DNA of 64,000 bases from an uncultured Anaerolineae bacterium (GTDB lineage: Bacteria; Chloroflexota; Anaerolineae; Anaerolineales; Villigracilaceae): contig CAIJPN010000103.1 in NCBI GenBank assembly GCA_903822545.1, positions 19,168-83,167 on the forward strand, in the 5' to 3' direction. Below, one piece after another: positions 17,646 through 26,451 of the stretch. The notes under the pieces are model-generated. The model had not been told where the DNA came from. It worked only from the letters and a program-made list of their open reading frames with translations, and did no database searches. A program made the position numbers and the translations under genes. Within the stretch, counting starts at the first letter, position 1. Each line of letters begins with the position of its first letter.

Positions 17646-20215
17646 TTCAGAACACACTCAACTTTCACAGTTTCTCCCGCCGCAATGACGGGGATGATAT
17701 TTCCTTCAATGGATTTTCCGTTAACGGTCAGGGAGACGGCATTCCCGGGCCCTTCCCGTTTAACCGAGATTTCGTACCTTCCGCCCCGGAACTGGCGCAC
17801 CGCTTCGAAACCTTTCCACGCCGCTGGAACAACCGGCGCAACCCGCAGCCCATCCAGTTCCGGGCAGATGCCGAGGATGTACTGGGTAATGGCGGCATAA
17901 TTCCAGGCCGCGGTGCCGCTCAGCCACGAGTTTTTGGCTTCGCCGTGGGTTGGGGCATCCTTCCCGGCGATCATCTGGGCGTAGACATACGGCTCGCATT
18001 TGTGCAGTTCGCTGATGTCCTCGCGTGCCGAGGGGTTGATGCGCTTGTAATAGTCAAAAGCCTTGTCCCCGCGCCCGGCCAGTGCTTCGGCGGCCATGAT
18101 CCACGGGTTGGTGTGGCAGAAAATCCCGGCATTTTCTTTGTACCCGGGCGGGTACGATGAGATTTCGCCCAGGTGCAGGTAATACTGGCTGTAAGCGGGC
18201 TGCTGGAGCACGATCCCATGCGGGGTGGCGAGATGCTCACTGACGGAATCCAGCGTCTTGAGCGCGTTCCCGTTATCGAGGCCGAGTCCGGCCATGATGC
18301 AGATGCCCTGCGGCTCGATGAAAATGCTGCCTTCCGCATTCTCCTTCGACCCGATGACTTTGCCAAAATCATCATACGCGCGTTTGAACCAGGCCCCATC
18401 CCAACCGTGCGCCCAGATGGTTTTTTCCATATCGGCGGCGAATTTAGAGTAATCCGTCGAAGGTTGAAGGTCGAAGGTCAAATCGACTTTTAACTTTCGA
18501 CTTTCGACATGCTCCGCCAGCCCCATCATTTCTTTGCACGCCAGCACAAACAACCCCGCAATAAACACACTCTCCGCCACCTTGCCGTCTTTATTGGTAG
18601 TGGTCTGGAAGCTCTGGCCGGGGGTGTCGGAGAAGCAATTCAGGTTCAGGCAGTCGTTCCAGTCAGCGCGGCCAATCAGGGGCAGGCCGTGCGGGCCAAG
18701 CCGCTCGAGGGTGTACTGGATGGAGCGCTGGAGATGCTCATAAAGCGGCATTTCGCTGCCGGGTTGGTTGTCGTAAGCCACCGGCGCATCGAGGATGCTC
18801 CAGTCTCCGGTTTCTTTGATGTAAGCCGAAACGCCCAGCACGAGCCAGGCCGGGTCATCGTTGAAGCCCGAACCGACATCGTTATTGCCGCGCTTGGTCA
18901 GCGGCTGGTACTGGTGATACGCGCCGCCGGTCGGGAGTTGGGTGGCGGCCAGGTCGAGAATCCGCTCTTTGGCGCGTTCCGGGATCATGTGGACGAAGCC
19001 GAGCAAATCCTGGTTTGAGTCGCGGAAGCCCATGCCGCGCCCGATACCGCTCTCAAAATACGAAGCCGAGCGGCTCATGTTGAAGGTTACCATGCACTGG
19101 TAGGCGTTCCAGATGTTAACCATGCGGTTCGTGTCGCCATCGGGGGTGGTGACCTGCATTTTGCCGAGGAGAGAAGTCCAGTAGTCACGCAAGGCGTTGA
19201 AGGCGGCGTCCACGGCTGCGGGCTGCAGGTATTTGGCGATGATCGGCTTGACGGTGCGTTTGTTGATCACCTGCGAGCCGGGCGGGTCGAATTTGTCATC
19301 TTTGGGGTTTTCGTGATAGCCAAGGAGAAAGATGATTTTGCGGCTCTCACCGGGCTGAAGCTCAACCTTGACGTGGTGCGAACCAATCGGCTGCCAGCCG
19401 TGCGCCACGCTGTTGCCAGATTCACCGTTTTCGACGATCTGCGGCTCGTTCCAGCCGCGATAGGTGCCGAGGAAGGTCTCGCGCTGGGTGTCGAACCCGG
19501 CCAATTTCTCGGAACAGGCGAAGTAGGCGAAGTGGTCGCGGCGTTCGCGGTATTCGGTTTTGTGATAGATGACGGTAACGCCCTCGTCCCCGGCCCTTCT
19601 CCCGCCGGGAGAAGGGGGAAGTTCCCATCCCGCCGTGGGGGAGGGGTTAGGGGTGAGGGTTTCAATTTCCATCTGGCCGATGGAGTAATTGCGCTGGAAG
19701 TTGGTGGCGTCGTCGTTGGCATCCCACAGGGCGAATTCCACCGCTGAGAAAACGGAAAGCGCTGCCGGGGCGGGCCGCTCGTTGGTCAGGGTCATTTCCC
19801 AGATTTCGAGACTCTCCCCGAGCGGGACAAAGTAACGGGTGGATGATTTTATTCCCCGAAACTTGGATGTGATGATGGTATAGCCCTGCCCGTGACGGCA
19901 TTCGTACTCATCAAGCTTGGCGCGGACGGGCATCCACGAGGGTGACCAGTAATTTTGTAGGGGTGGGGTGACCCCGCCCGTACCATTATCGCGGAGGTAG
20001 ATGTAACGGCCGCCCATGTCGAGCGGGGCGTTGTTGTAGCGGTAGCGGGTCAGGCGGCGCAGGCGGGCATCCTTGTAGAAGGAGTATCCGCCTGCGGTGT
20101 TGGAAATCAGCCCAAAATAGGCTTCACATCCAAGGTAGTTAATCCACGGCAGGGGTGTGTCGGGGCGGGTGATGATGTATTCGCGGGTTTCGTCGTTAAA
20201 GTGGCCGAATTTCAT
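17642..20215 (-). CDS. GH94 phosphorylase, cellobiose phosphorylase-like, with three in-frame repeat insertions
   Basis: An 857-aa cytosolic enzyme that splits a beta-linked disaccharide with phosphate, giving a sugar-1-phosphate. The fold order is N-terminal beta-sandwich, helical linker, and alpha/alpha barrel from about 340. 'GIGRGMGFRDSNQDLLG' (390-406) and 'GRADWNDCLNLN' (515-526), with the catalytic DWND, match cellobiose phosphorylase; chitobiose activity cannot be excluded. The start is fixed by GAAGGA; a longer frame begins inside a repeat. Three palindromic elements interrupt the gene in frame: residues about 80-88, 186-212 and 571-587. All are absent from the family consensus as I know it and fall at surface-loop positions. 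Activity despite the insertions is plausible but unproven. Confidence 0.93.
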   Translation of the reverse strand: MKFGHFNDETREYIITRPDTPLPWINYLGCEAYFGLISNTAGGYSFYKDARLRRLTRYRYNNAPLDMGGRYIYLRDNGTGGVTPPLQNYWSPSWMPVRAKLDEYECRHGQGYTIITSKFRGIKSSTRYFVPLGESLEIWEMTLTNERPAPAALSVFSAVEFALWDANDDATNFQRNYSIGQMEIETLTPNPSPTAGWELPPSPGGRRAGDEGVTVIYHKTEYRERRDHFAYFACSEKLAGFDTQRETFLGTYRGWNEPQIVENGESGNSVAHGWQPIGSHHVKVELQPGESRKIIFLLGYHENPKDDKFDPPGSQVINKRTVKPIIAKYLQPAAVDAAFNALRDYWTSLLGKMQVTTPDGDTNRMVNIWNAYQCMVTFNMSRSASYFESGIGRGMGFRDSNQDLLGFVHMIPERAKERILDLAATQLPTGGAYHQYQPLTKRGNNDVGSGFNDDPAWLVLGVSAYIKETGDWSILDAPVAYDNQPGSEMPLYEHLQRSIQYTLERLGPHGLPLIGRADWNDCLNLNCFSDTPGQSFQTTTNKDGKVAESVFIAGLFVLACKEMMGLAEHVESRKLKVDLTFDLQPSTDYSKFAADMEKTIWAHGWDGAWFKRAYDDFGKVIGSKENAEGSIFIEPQGICIMAGLGLDNGNALKTLDSVSEHLATPHGIVLQQPAYSQYYLHLGEISSYPPGYKENAGIFCHTNPWIMAAEALAGRGDKAFDYYKRINPSAREDISELHKCEPYVYAQMIAGKDAPTHGEAKNSWLSGTAAWNYAAITQYILGICPELDGLRVAPVVPAAWKGFEAVRQFRGGRYEISVKREGPGNAVSLTVNGKSIEGNIIPVIAAGETVKVECVLK
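18456..18508. repeat. In-frame inverted repeat in the GH94 gene (GTCGAAGG... family)
   Basis: Left part GTCGAAGGTTGAAGGTCGAA and right part TTAACTTTCGACTTTCGAC form an imperfect inverted repeat of about 53 bp. Each arm is itself made of TCGAAGG/TCGAAAG units. It encodes the extra residues ESRKLKVDLTFDLQPST, which look unlike the flanking helix. Confidence 0.7.
19581..19659. repeat. In-frame 'TPNPSPT' palindromic repeat in the GH94 gene
   Basis: About 79 bp containing a perfect hairpin, CCCTTCTCCCG / CGGGAGAAGGG (19594-19616), and the arm GGGGGAGGGGTTAGGGGTGA. Read in the gene's frame it gives LTPNPSPTAGWELPPS and more, a peptide well known from intergenic palindromes wrongly translated in many genomes. 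Here it keeps the GH94 frame. Confidence 0.8.
19957..19983. repeat. In-frame GTAGGGG... palindrome in the GH94 gene
   Basis: GTAGGGGTGGGGT / ACCCCGCCCGTAC, an imperfect palindrome of the same family as the spacer element at 20230-20283. It encodes the extra residues GGVTPPLQN between RDNGT and YWSPSW, where related phosphorylases, as far as I recall, read directly through. Confidence 0.75.
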
Positions 20216-20229
20216 AATCAAATCCTTCT

Positions 20230-20283
20230 GTAGGGGCGGGGTTTCCCCGTCCACAACGCAGGGCGGGGAAACCCCGCCCCTAC
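20230..20283. repeat. Intergenic GTAGGGGCGGGG inverted repeat
   Basis: Arms GTAGGGGCGGGGTTTCCCCG and CGGGGAAACCCCGCCCCTAC flank an 8-12 bp centre. It fills the spacer between the glycosyltransferase stop and the GH94 ribosome binding site. The element can fold into a very stable hairpin in RNA. Shorter relatives lie inside coding sequence at 19957 and 20792. Confidence 0.8.
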
Positions 20284-20287
20284 CAAA

Positions 20288-21526
20288 TTATCCTACCCAA
20301 AACTCAAACGCAAATAACATCGCTTCCATGCCCATCAGGAGCAGGCTGGCGACCGTCCAGGTGCGGTCGAAGACTTTGTTTTTGCCTAGTTGGGCCAGGA
20401 AGATATACAGGGCCGGGGCGATGATCATATAACGCGCCATGCTGTTGGTTGCGCCGCTGAAAACGGAGAGAGTCACCACTGCCAGGCTGAAAAGCGCCAG
20501 CGGCAGGTCGCGGCGCAGCAGCCAGAGCGAGGCGATCAAGGCCAGGGCGATGGAGCAAACATCAATCCACAGGTAGACCAAGCCGGCGCCCTGGCCCTGG
20601 TACATGCCATAGAAAAAGGCATTTTTCCAGGCTTCGATGGAGCTTTCGATCGTCATCAGCCCGCGCCCGAAGTAGAAGCGCTGGAGTTCGGCCCAGCCCT
20701 CGCCCAGCGCGGAATAGCGCCAGATGGCGTATCCCACCAACGGGAGCAGGGCAAACGCGCCGTAAGCCAGCCATTTCCAGAATTGGCGCGTGTAGGGGCG
20801 AGCCGATGGCTCGCCCTTACCATGCATCAGCCAGATGACCAGCAGCGGCAGGGCCAGCGCCGCACCATGAGCGCGCGTCCAGGCGGCGAAAAGGCCGAGG
20901 ATGCCTGCCAAAATCCATTGTTTGCGCTTTGCCAGCGCAATCGACCAGAAGGCCAAGCCGATGAACAGGCCTTCGGTGTAAACCATCGCAAAGAAAAAGG
21001 AGGTCGGGAAAGCCAGGGCGTAGAACACGGCACGCAGGGATGATTCATCGTCAAAGTAGGGGCGGGTCAAGTCGTAGAGCGCCACCAACCCGGCAGCCGT
21101 GCCCAAAACAGCCACAATCACACCTGCCAGGCTGGCCGCGGCGATTGGGTTCAGGCCAAACAGCCCCAGCGGCCAGGCAAAAACGCGCATGACGTAGGGA
21201 TAAAACGGGAAAAACGAGTAATTTTTGATGACCAGCCGCCCGGTATTGGGACTGCGCACCGCGCCGGCTTCGGGATCATCGTACCCGCCAACAGCAATGC
21301 CGACGTAGTATTCCGAATCCCAGGCCACCTGGCGGTTCATGAACGGTTCGAGCAGGTAGATTTTCCCGGCATTGCTATAGGGCTGGGTTTCAGTAGCAGA
21401 CCAAAATACAGCGGTATCAGGCGGGTAAAGGGTTATGCGGGTCGTGGCGACCCATTGGAATCCAATAACAACGATCGACCAAAGGATGGTGGTGAGAACG
21501 ATAGTGAGGAGGGTGTTTTTTTTCAT
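20288..21526 (-). CDS. PIG-V-like membrane mannosyltransferase (GT-C fold)
   Basis: A 412-aa protein with about ten hydrophobic segments. The first loop carries 'WDSEYYVGIAVGGYD' (residues 69-83) and 'NYSFFPFYPYVMR' (102-114). The pattern Asp-Ser/Ala before a helix followed by FFPxYP is that of PIG-V/GPI-mannosyltransferase II homologues, which use a lipid-linked sugar donor; the bacterial substrate is unknown. The start at 21526 replaces a longer frame that begins inside an inverted repeat. Residues 236-246 (GKGEPSARPYT) come from an inserted palindrome (20792-20820) in a loop between helices. It lies between GH94 and GH3 genes and probably shares their transcript by position only. Confidence 0.75.
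   Translation of the reverse strand: MKKNTLLTIVLTTILWSIVVIGFQWVATTRITLYPPDTAVFWSATETQPYSNAGKIYLLEPFMNRQVAWDSEYYVGIAVGGYDDPEAGAVRSPNTGRLVIKNYSFFPFYPYVMRVFAWPLGLFGLNPIAAASLAGVIVAVLGTAAGLVALYDLTRPYFDDESSLRAVFYALAFPTSFFFAMVYTEGLFIGLAFWSIALAKRKQWILAGILGLFAAWTRAHGAALALPLLVIWLMHGKGEPSARPYTRQFWKWLAYGAFALLPLVGYAIWRYSALGEGWAELQRFYFGRGLMTIESSIEAWKNAFFYGMYQGQGAGLVYLWIDVCSIALALIASLWLLRRDLPLALFSLAVVTLSVFSGATNSMARYMIIAPALYIFLAQLGKNKVFDRTWTVASLLLMGMEAMLFAFEFWVG
20792..20820. repeat. In-frame palindrome in the glycosyltransferase gene
   Basis: GTAGGGGCGAGCC / GGCTCGCCCTTAC with a 3-nt centre. It inserts about 11 residues into a cytoplasmic or periplasmic loop and keeps the frame. It belongs to the GTAGGGGCG family seen at 19957 and 20230. 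Confidence 0.8.
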
Positions 21527-21535
21527 GGAGGGACA

Positions 21536-21599
21536 GCTAAAGAGAGAAGGAGCTAAAGAGATGATGAGATTCTCGGATTGTCTCATCTCTCTTTAGCTC
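21536..21599. repeat. Intergenic inverted repeat (AGCTAAAGAG family)
   Basis: AGCTAAAGAGATGATGAGA and TCTCATCTCTCTTTAGCT form an 18-bp near-perfect stem with an 11-nt loop, preceded by another AGCTAAAGAGAG unit. It occupies the whole spacer between the GH3 and glycosyltransferase genes. Confidence 0.75.
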
Positions 21600-21611
21600 A
21601 TCAACTTACAA

Positions 21612-24245
21612 CTAGACTTTCGCCAAATCTTCGCCAATCGCCTTAAGCATCTCGGCTGGGATGACAGTGGGAGCATGGGATGCAACCTGTTCAACGGACA
21701 TTTCGAGCACCATGCTCATGTCGGGCGTGTCCATGAAGCCACCAAGGTATTTGATGATCACAGAACGACCAGCCTGATCATCAAGCAGGTATTTGAATGA
21801 CATGCCGGTGTGCAAACGAACGCCTGCCCGCATGGGCGGAAGCATGGTCAGCGCGGCAGACAGGCGAATATCGCGGCTGGAAGCGCCCACCAGGATTTCA
21901 AAATCGCCCGGTTCGACCGCCCAGGTATTTTGGGCCGTATCAAAGAACCAGAAGGCTTCGCGGTCAAGGGTGAAGGTCACGGTTTTGGTTTCGCCGGGAG
22001 CCAGAGAAACTTTTAGAAAGGCCTTGAGTTCCTTTTCGGGGCGGGCGGCCAGCGATTTGACATCGCGCACGTAAAGCTGGGCAACTTCCTTGCCAGCCAC
22101 AGCGCCCGTGTTGGTCACATCAAAGGTGACAGTAAGCTTGTCGGATTCGGTGATTTTGTCGGCGCTAAGGTTCAGGTTGCTGTAGGCAAAACTGGTGTAC
22201 GAAAGCCCGTGCCCAAACGGGAACAGCGGGACAAGTTCTTTCTTATCATAGTAGCGGTAGCCCACAAAAATCCCCTCGCCATAGCGGACTTTGCCGTTCT
22301 CGCCGGGGTAGTTGATATAAGCCGGGTTATCCTGCAAACGTACCGGGAAGGTGGTGGGAAGTTTGCCGCTGGGATTGACATCACCAAACAGCACATCCGC
22401 CAGCGCATTGCCCTGCTCCTGGCCGTTGTACCAGAGCTGCAAAATCGCCGGAACTTCATCAGCCCAGGGCATTTCAACGGGCGAACCGGCGTTCAGCACC
22501 ACCACCGTGTTCGGGTTGGCGGCGCGCACAGCGCGAATAAGCTCGTCCTGCTGGCCGGGCAGTTTCATATCGACCCGGTCAAAGCCTTCCGACTCCCATT
22601 CACCGTTCAACCCGACCACCACTACCGCCACATCCGAGCGTTTGGCCAGTTCAACCGCTTCCGCGATCAAATCATCGGCATGGGGTGGCAGGTGTCCGAG
22701 CATCAGCGAGCGCCAGCGCGGGTTGCCCTGCCAGGTATATTCAATCTTGAGTTCATAAGGTTTGCCGCCCTCCAGTTCCAACTCGGCGTTTTTCTGCTTG
22801 CCCATATCGGCATCAGACGAGTGATCGACAATCAACTGGCCGTCCAGGTACATCTTGCACCAGCCGACCGAATTCAGCCCCAGGGTGTGCTTTCCACTTT
22901 GCTGGGGGGTGAACAAACCTTCCATGCGCGCCGAGAAGCTGTCCTGCGGCACGCCGGGCACGGTCGTCTCCCACCAGCCCTGCTGGACGGCGGTGGTGAC
23001 CTCGGAATATTTCGGGTCACCGGCAAATTCAATACCGGCGAACAGGCTCAGGCGCAGTCCGCGTCCACCCTCGGGGGTAGATAACGTTTCGGGGGCAGGC
23101 GCCGGCATGGATTTGTGAATAAAGCATCCGGGCGCAGCCTCCACAAGAACATCTTTATCGTTGAAACCGGCCAGCGGTGAAACCGCATAATGCGGGCTGA
23201 CACTGCTGCTGCCGCCACCCAAAATTTGCGCCTGGCGGGCATACGGGCCAACCATTGCCACAGTTTTGACGCCCTTGAAAGGCAGGATGCCATCATTTTT
23301 CAGTAAAACAATCGCCTCACGCGCCGCATCGAGCATCACAGCGCGATGTTCGGGGCGGTCTTCGCCTTTTTCTGGTGGAATGGTGGGATTCTCAAACGCC
23401 CCGGCCTTTTCCAACACCCCCAGCAGACGCCGCACCTTGTCGTCGAGTCCGCCCTGGGTCAGGCTGCCGTTATCGAGAGCCTTTTTCACCAGCTCAAACG
23501 CCATCCAACGCGCCGGGCCGGGCATTTCCAAATCGAGCCCGCCCGCCGGGACAGCGTCATCATACGTTCCGAACCAGTCTGACATGACGATACCTTCATA
23601 GCCCCACTCGCCCTTGAGAATATCCTTGAGGGTGTGGTCGTTCTCGCACGCATAAACGCCGTTGACACGGTTATAAGCCGACATAACCGCCCACGGGTTG
23701 GCAGCGCGGATAGCCAGCCGGAACGGTTCGAGATAAATTTCGCGCAAGCTGCGCTCATCGACCTCAGACGAGATGGAATTGCGCTCGAACTCCTGGTCAT
23801 TGGCCACAAAATGCTTGATACACGCGCCCAGGCCTTTGCCCTGGATACCGTTGATGTAGGCCACCGCCAGCATGCCGCTCAGGAAGGGGTCTTCGCTGTA
23901 ACATTCAAAGTTGCGCCCGGCAATCGGCGTGCGGTGAATGTTGACGGTCGGCGCGAGCAGGATGTGCGCGCCTTTGGCTTTTAACTCGTCTGCCAGCACT
24001 TCGCCGACCTTATGAACCAGTTCAGTGTTCCAGGTGGCGCCCAGGGCAATTCCCACCGGCGTGCAGACCGAGCGCGGGCCCATGCCGCCCCACGCGCCGC
24101 GCGCGCCATTCGGCCCGTCGGTCACTTTGAACTGGGGAATGCCCAGGCGCGGCACTGCAACGCTGTGCCATAAATCCGCCCCCGCGAGCATGGAAATTTT
24201 TTCATCAAGGGTCATTTGGGAAAGAAGTTCATCGATACGAGACAT
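21612..24245 (-). CDS. GH3 beta-glucosidase with PA14 domain
   Basis: An 877-aa, cytosolic-looking enzyme (no signal peptide). The order is: family 3 barrel (1-290) with KHFVAND (144-150) and nucleophile Asp223 in VMSDW; the first half of the alpha/beta sandwich domain; an inserted PA14 domain (about 385-540) containing 'TLGLNSVGWCKMYLDGQLIVD' in outline; the second half with 'NGEWESEGFDR', which supplies the acid/base; and a fibronectin III-like domain with GHGLSYTSFAYS. This is the plan of Kluyveromyces-type BglI enzymes, where PA14 limits chain length. The C-terminal 80 residues after the Fn3 domain are extra and unassigned. The start at 24245 has AGGAAAGG before it. Confidence 0.94.
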   Translation of the reverse strand: MSRIDELLSQMTLDEKISMLAGADLWHSVAVPRLGIPQFKVTDGPNGARGAWGGMGPRSVCTPVGIALGATWNTELVHKVGEVLADELKAKGAHILLAPTVNIHRTPIAGRNFECYSEDPFLSGMLAVAYINGIQGKGLGACIKHFVANDQEFERNSISSEVDERSLREIYLEPFRLAIRAANPWAVMSAYNRVNGVYACENDHTLKDILKGEWGYEGIVMSDWFGTYDDAVPAGGLDLEMPGPARWMAFELVKKALDNGSLTQGGLDDKVRRLLGVLEKAGAFENPTIPPEKGEDRPEHRAVMLDAAREAIVLLKNDGILPFKGVKTVAMVGPYARQAQILGGGSSSVSPHYAVSPLAGFNDKDVLVEAAPGCFIHKSMPAPAPETLSTPEGGRGLRLSLFAGIEFAGDPKYSEVTTAVQQGWWETTVPGVPQDSFSARMEGLFTPQQSGKHTLGLNSVGWCKMYLDGQLIVDHSSDADMGKQKNAELELEGGKPYELKIEYTWQGNPRWRSLMLGHLPPHADDLIAEAVELAKRSDVAVVVVGLNGEWESEGFDRVDMKLPGQQDELIRAVRAANPNTVVVLNAGSPVEMPWADEVPAILQLWYNGQEQGNALADVLFGDVNPSGKLPTTFPVRLQDNPAYINYPGENGKVRYGEGIFVGYRYYDKKELVPLFPFGHGLSYTSFAYSNLNLSADKITESDKLTVTFDVTNTGAVAGKEVAQLYVRDVKSLAARPEKELKAFLKVSLAPGETKTVTFTLDREAFWFFDTAQNTWAVEPGDFEILVGASSRDIRLSAALTMLPPMRAGVRLHTGMSFKYLLDDQAGRSVIIKYLGGFMDTPDMSMVLEMSVEQVASHAPTVIPAEMLKAIGEDLAKV

Positions 24246-24267
24246 GGAAAAGCCTTTCCTATAGATT

Positions 24268-24336
24268 TTCACCATGGAGACACTGAGAACACGGAGAAAG
24301 CCTTAATTTAAATCCCCGTGAACTCCGTGTCTCCAG
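24268..24336. repeat. Intergenic CACGGAG inverted repeat
   Basis: CACCATGGAGACACTGAGAAC and ACTCCGTGTCTCCAGGG pair across a short A/T-rich centre. It has the same vocabulary as the block at 1378-1545 and fills the spacer between chbG and the GH3 gene. Confidence 0.7.
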
Positions 24337-24342
24337 GGTTAA

Positions 24343-25143
24343 TTAAAGTTCTGCAAAAGAAATCAGATTAATTCCGCGCGATTCAATCGCTGCGCGGACT
24401 TCCGGATCCGTTAGCACTGCCAGTTCGGTTTCACGCTGGGCGGCATAGCTGGTGATGGCCGCAAGGCCGTCGGTGTAACCGGGGTGGCACATGATTTCGT
24501 AACTGCCCTCGCCCATACGGTTGAGCAAGGCGATCAAGCCATCCCGGGTTGCGCCCTCATCGTAGAAATCATCGAAAAAAGCGGTTGTACTGCGCGGTTT
24601 GAACTCCGCCAGCATAGACTGGGTCAACCCGGCGGGATATCCGCGCACATCGCTTTCACCTACCGCCACCGGCAGGCGGATTCCGCAATCGAACTCTTGC
24701 GCCAGCTCGAGCATGGCGCGGAACAGGGCCGGGCTGAAATACGAAGAATGATGGTGTGAATCCAGGTGGGTGGGCTTTTTCCCGGCCGCTTTGACAAAAG
24801 CCGTTATCTGGGCATGCCATTCGGCCTTGGCTTCCGCCGGGTCGACGGCGTTAATCCGCTCGATGAGCTTTCCCTGCTTCAAGAAATTTCCCTGCGCATC
24901 CACCAGGGTTTTGACCTTTTCCGGCGGCAGGATGGGCGCATCCGCTGTCAACACGAGATGCACGCCCAGCCCAAGCTTCGGGGTTTCTTTCAGCGCAACA
25001 GCAATATCGGCCGCGGTGGTGGGGATGTTCATCATACAGGTTGTGGAGGTCACAATCCCGTTGAGATGGCAATAGCGGATGCCGCGTGAAACATCGGGGG
25101 TGCGGCCGTAGTCGTCGGAGTTGATGATCAGTTTTTTGGTCAT
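24343..25143 (-). CDS. ChbG/YdjC-type carbohydrate deacetylase
   Basis: A 266-aa cytosolic metal-dependent deacetylase. The Asp-His-His metal site is visible as NSDDYG (residues 8-13) and 'THLDSHHHSSY', with 'CHPGY' near residue 223. Characterised ChbG removes one acetyl group from N,N'-diacetylchitobiose or its phosphate; other members act on diverse acetylated sugars. The ribosome binding site AAGGAGAA fixes the start; the 17 upstream codons come from a repeat. Together with the kinase and GH18 genes this points to chitin or peptidoglycan amino-sugar use. The exact substrate is not readable from sequence. Confidence 0.88.
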   Translation of the reverse strand: MTKKLIINSDDYGRTPDVSRGIRYCHLNGIVTSTTCMMNIPTTAADIAVALKETPKLGLGVHLVLTADAPILPPEKVKTLVDAQGNFLKQGKLIERINAVDPAEAKAEWHAQITAFVKAAGKKPTHLDSHHHSSYFSPALFRAMLELAQEFDCGIRLPVAVGESDVRGYPAGLTQSMLAEFKPRSTTAFFDDFYDEGATRDGLIALLNRMGEGSYEIMCHPGYTDGLAAITSYAAQRETELAVLTDPEVRAAIESRGINLISFAEL

Positions 25144-25160
25144 GGGTTCTCCTTCGGGGG

Positions 25161-25212
25161 TTGATATTCGATAATTCGAGTATTCGATGATCAAATATCG
25201 AGTTATCGATTT
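25161..25212. repeat. Intergenic repeat (TTCGATAATTCGA family)
   Basis: Alternating units TTGATATTCGATAATTCGAG, TATTCGATGATCAAATATCG and AGTTATCGATTTT form overlapping palindromes. It covers the spacer between the GH5-like stop and chbG and includes the GH5-like stop codon region. Confidence 0.65.
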
Positions 25213-26441
25213 TCCAATTTCTTCAAATAGGTTTCATAAAGATCCGCCAAATACCAGATCGGCCCTTCATAGAACTTCTCAGGGTCCACTTCCACTTTGG
25301 CGTAGTCGGGGATGGGTTTGACCATCGGGTTGGTGGCAGCGAAGTCTTTGATGACCTGGGCATGCGGCTTGAGTGTACCATCTGGCCGGACAAGGCCGAA
25401 GAAACGCTCGTGGACGGCATTTTCGCAGGGCGGCTTGTTCCACAGTTCGGGGACATAGTCGGCATAGCACCAAAGCATTGCACCGGTCGCGCCGCTGTCG
25501 TGCAGTTTGGGGATGGTCAGGCGCAGGAATTCGGCGAAATCTTCTTCCGAGGCCATGAACTGGGTGCGCTCGCGGCCATTCGTTTCAGTCCATGCCATGG
25601 TGTAGGTTTTTTCGCCGGGCAGCGCTGTGCAGCCGCCAAATTCTTCCATCAGGACGGGTTTTCCGCTCAGGGTGGCGGTGAGGGCGCAGGTGAACGGGAC
25701 AAAATCGGGGTCGAGATTGTGCCGCGCCCAGGGCGTGTACATCGGGTAGGAGTGCATCACCGCCACGTCGGTTTCGCGGTAAACCTTGTCGATGCGCAGG
25801 CCGTTGTCGCGGTGCAGGCCGTCGCCGTGCAGGCCAATTGTCACCGGACGCTTCGGGTCGATGGATTTGATCAACCCAACCATTTCACGCACCCAGGCCG
25901 CGCCCTGGTCGGATGTTTCAGGCCAGGCAAACAGATCGGGTTCATTGCCCAGGTTCCACATCCAGATGGCGGGATGGTCTTTCAGCGCCGAAACCACCGT
26001 CCGCAGCAGGAGCCGTTCAGCGTTGAGCGCCATTTCATTGTGGAACATGTTGCGGTAGCCCTGGTTGACGGGTTTGCCATCGCTGACAATATCTCGGATC
26101 CACTCGTTGCCGCCTTCGAAGGGCAGTTTGCCGCCCAACAGCCAGCGTGGAGACCAGTTGGGGCCGCTCATGTGGCCGGTGAAAAAGGTCAGGTCGATGC
26201 CCAGCCCAATTTCAGCGGCGATATCGGCCACCGTGACGAGATTTTTCAGCGCGGCGGGGTCAACCGCATCCGGCGTGGGCTGGAAATCATCCCACAGCAA
26301 GAAAAAGCGCACCACGTTCATGCCGATGCTCTTGATGACGGCAAACTCCTCGCGGACTTCGCCAGCGTCAAAATCGCGCCACCAATACATTGCTTTGCGG
26401 CGCGGCCAGTAGTTGATACCGAGGGTGAAAGGGGTGGACAT
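25203..26441 (-). CDS. GH5-like glycoside hydrolase
   Basis: A 412-aa, cytosolic-looking TIM-barrel hydrolase. The N-terminus 'LGINYWPRRKAMYWWRDFD' and the beta-4 motif 'IWMWNLGNEPDLF' with putative acid/base Glu167 place it in clan GH-A. The second catalytic Glu is in VLMEEFGG (266 or 267). It resembles GH5 members annotated as mannanase or cellulase-like proteins, but the subfamily and substrate cannot be fixed. AAGGAG lies 6 nt before the start. It sits between chbG and the GH18 gene, each separated by a repeat-filled spacer. Confidence 0.85.
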   Translation of the reverse strand: MSTPFTLGINYWPRRKAMYWWRDFDAGEVREEFAVIKSIGMNVVRFFLLWDDFQPTPDAVDPAALKNLVTVADIAAEIGLGIDLTFFTGHMSGPNWSPRWLLGGKLPFEGGNEWIRDIVSDGKPVNQGYRNMFHNEMALNAERLLLRTVVSALKDHPAIWMWNLGNEPDLFAWPETSDQGAAWVREMVGLIKSIDPKRPVTIGLHGDGLHRDNGLRIDKVYRETDVAVMHSYPMYTPWARHNLDPDFVPFTCALTATLSGKPVLMEEFGGCTALPGEKTYTMAWTETNGRERTQFMASEEDFAEFLRLTIPKLHDSGATGAMLWCYADYVPELWNKPPCENAVHERFFGLVRPDGTLKPHAQVIKDFAATNPMVKPIPDYAKVEVDPEKFYEGPIWYLADLYETYLKKLENR

Positions 26442-26451
26442 GGGAACTCCT

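Noticed and set aside
16077..17900. 607-codon plus-strand frame
   Set aside because: It is antisense to the GH3 lipoprotein gene and runs into the GH94 gene; no ribosome binding site or domain.
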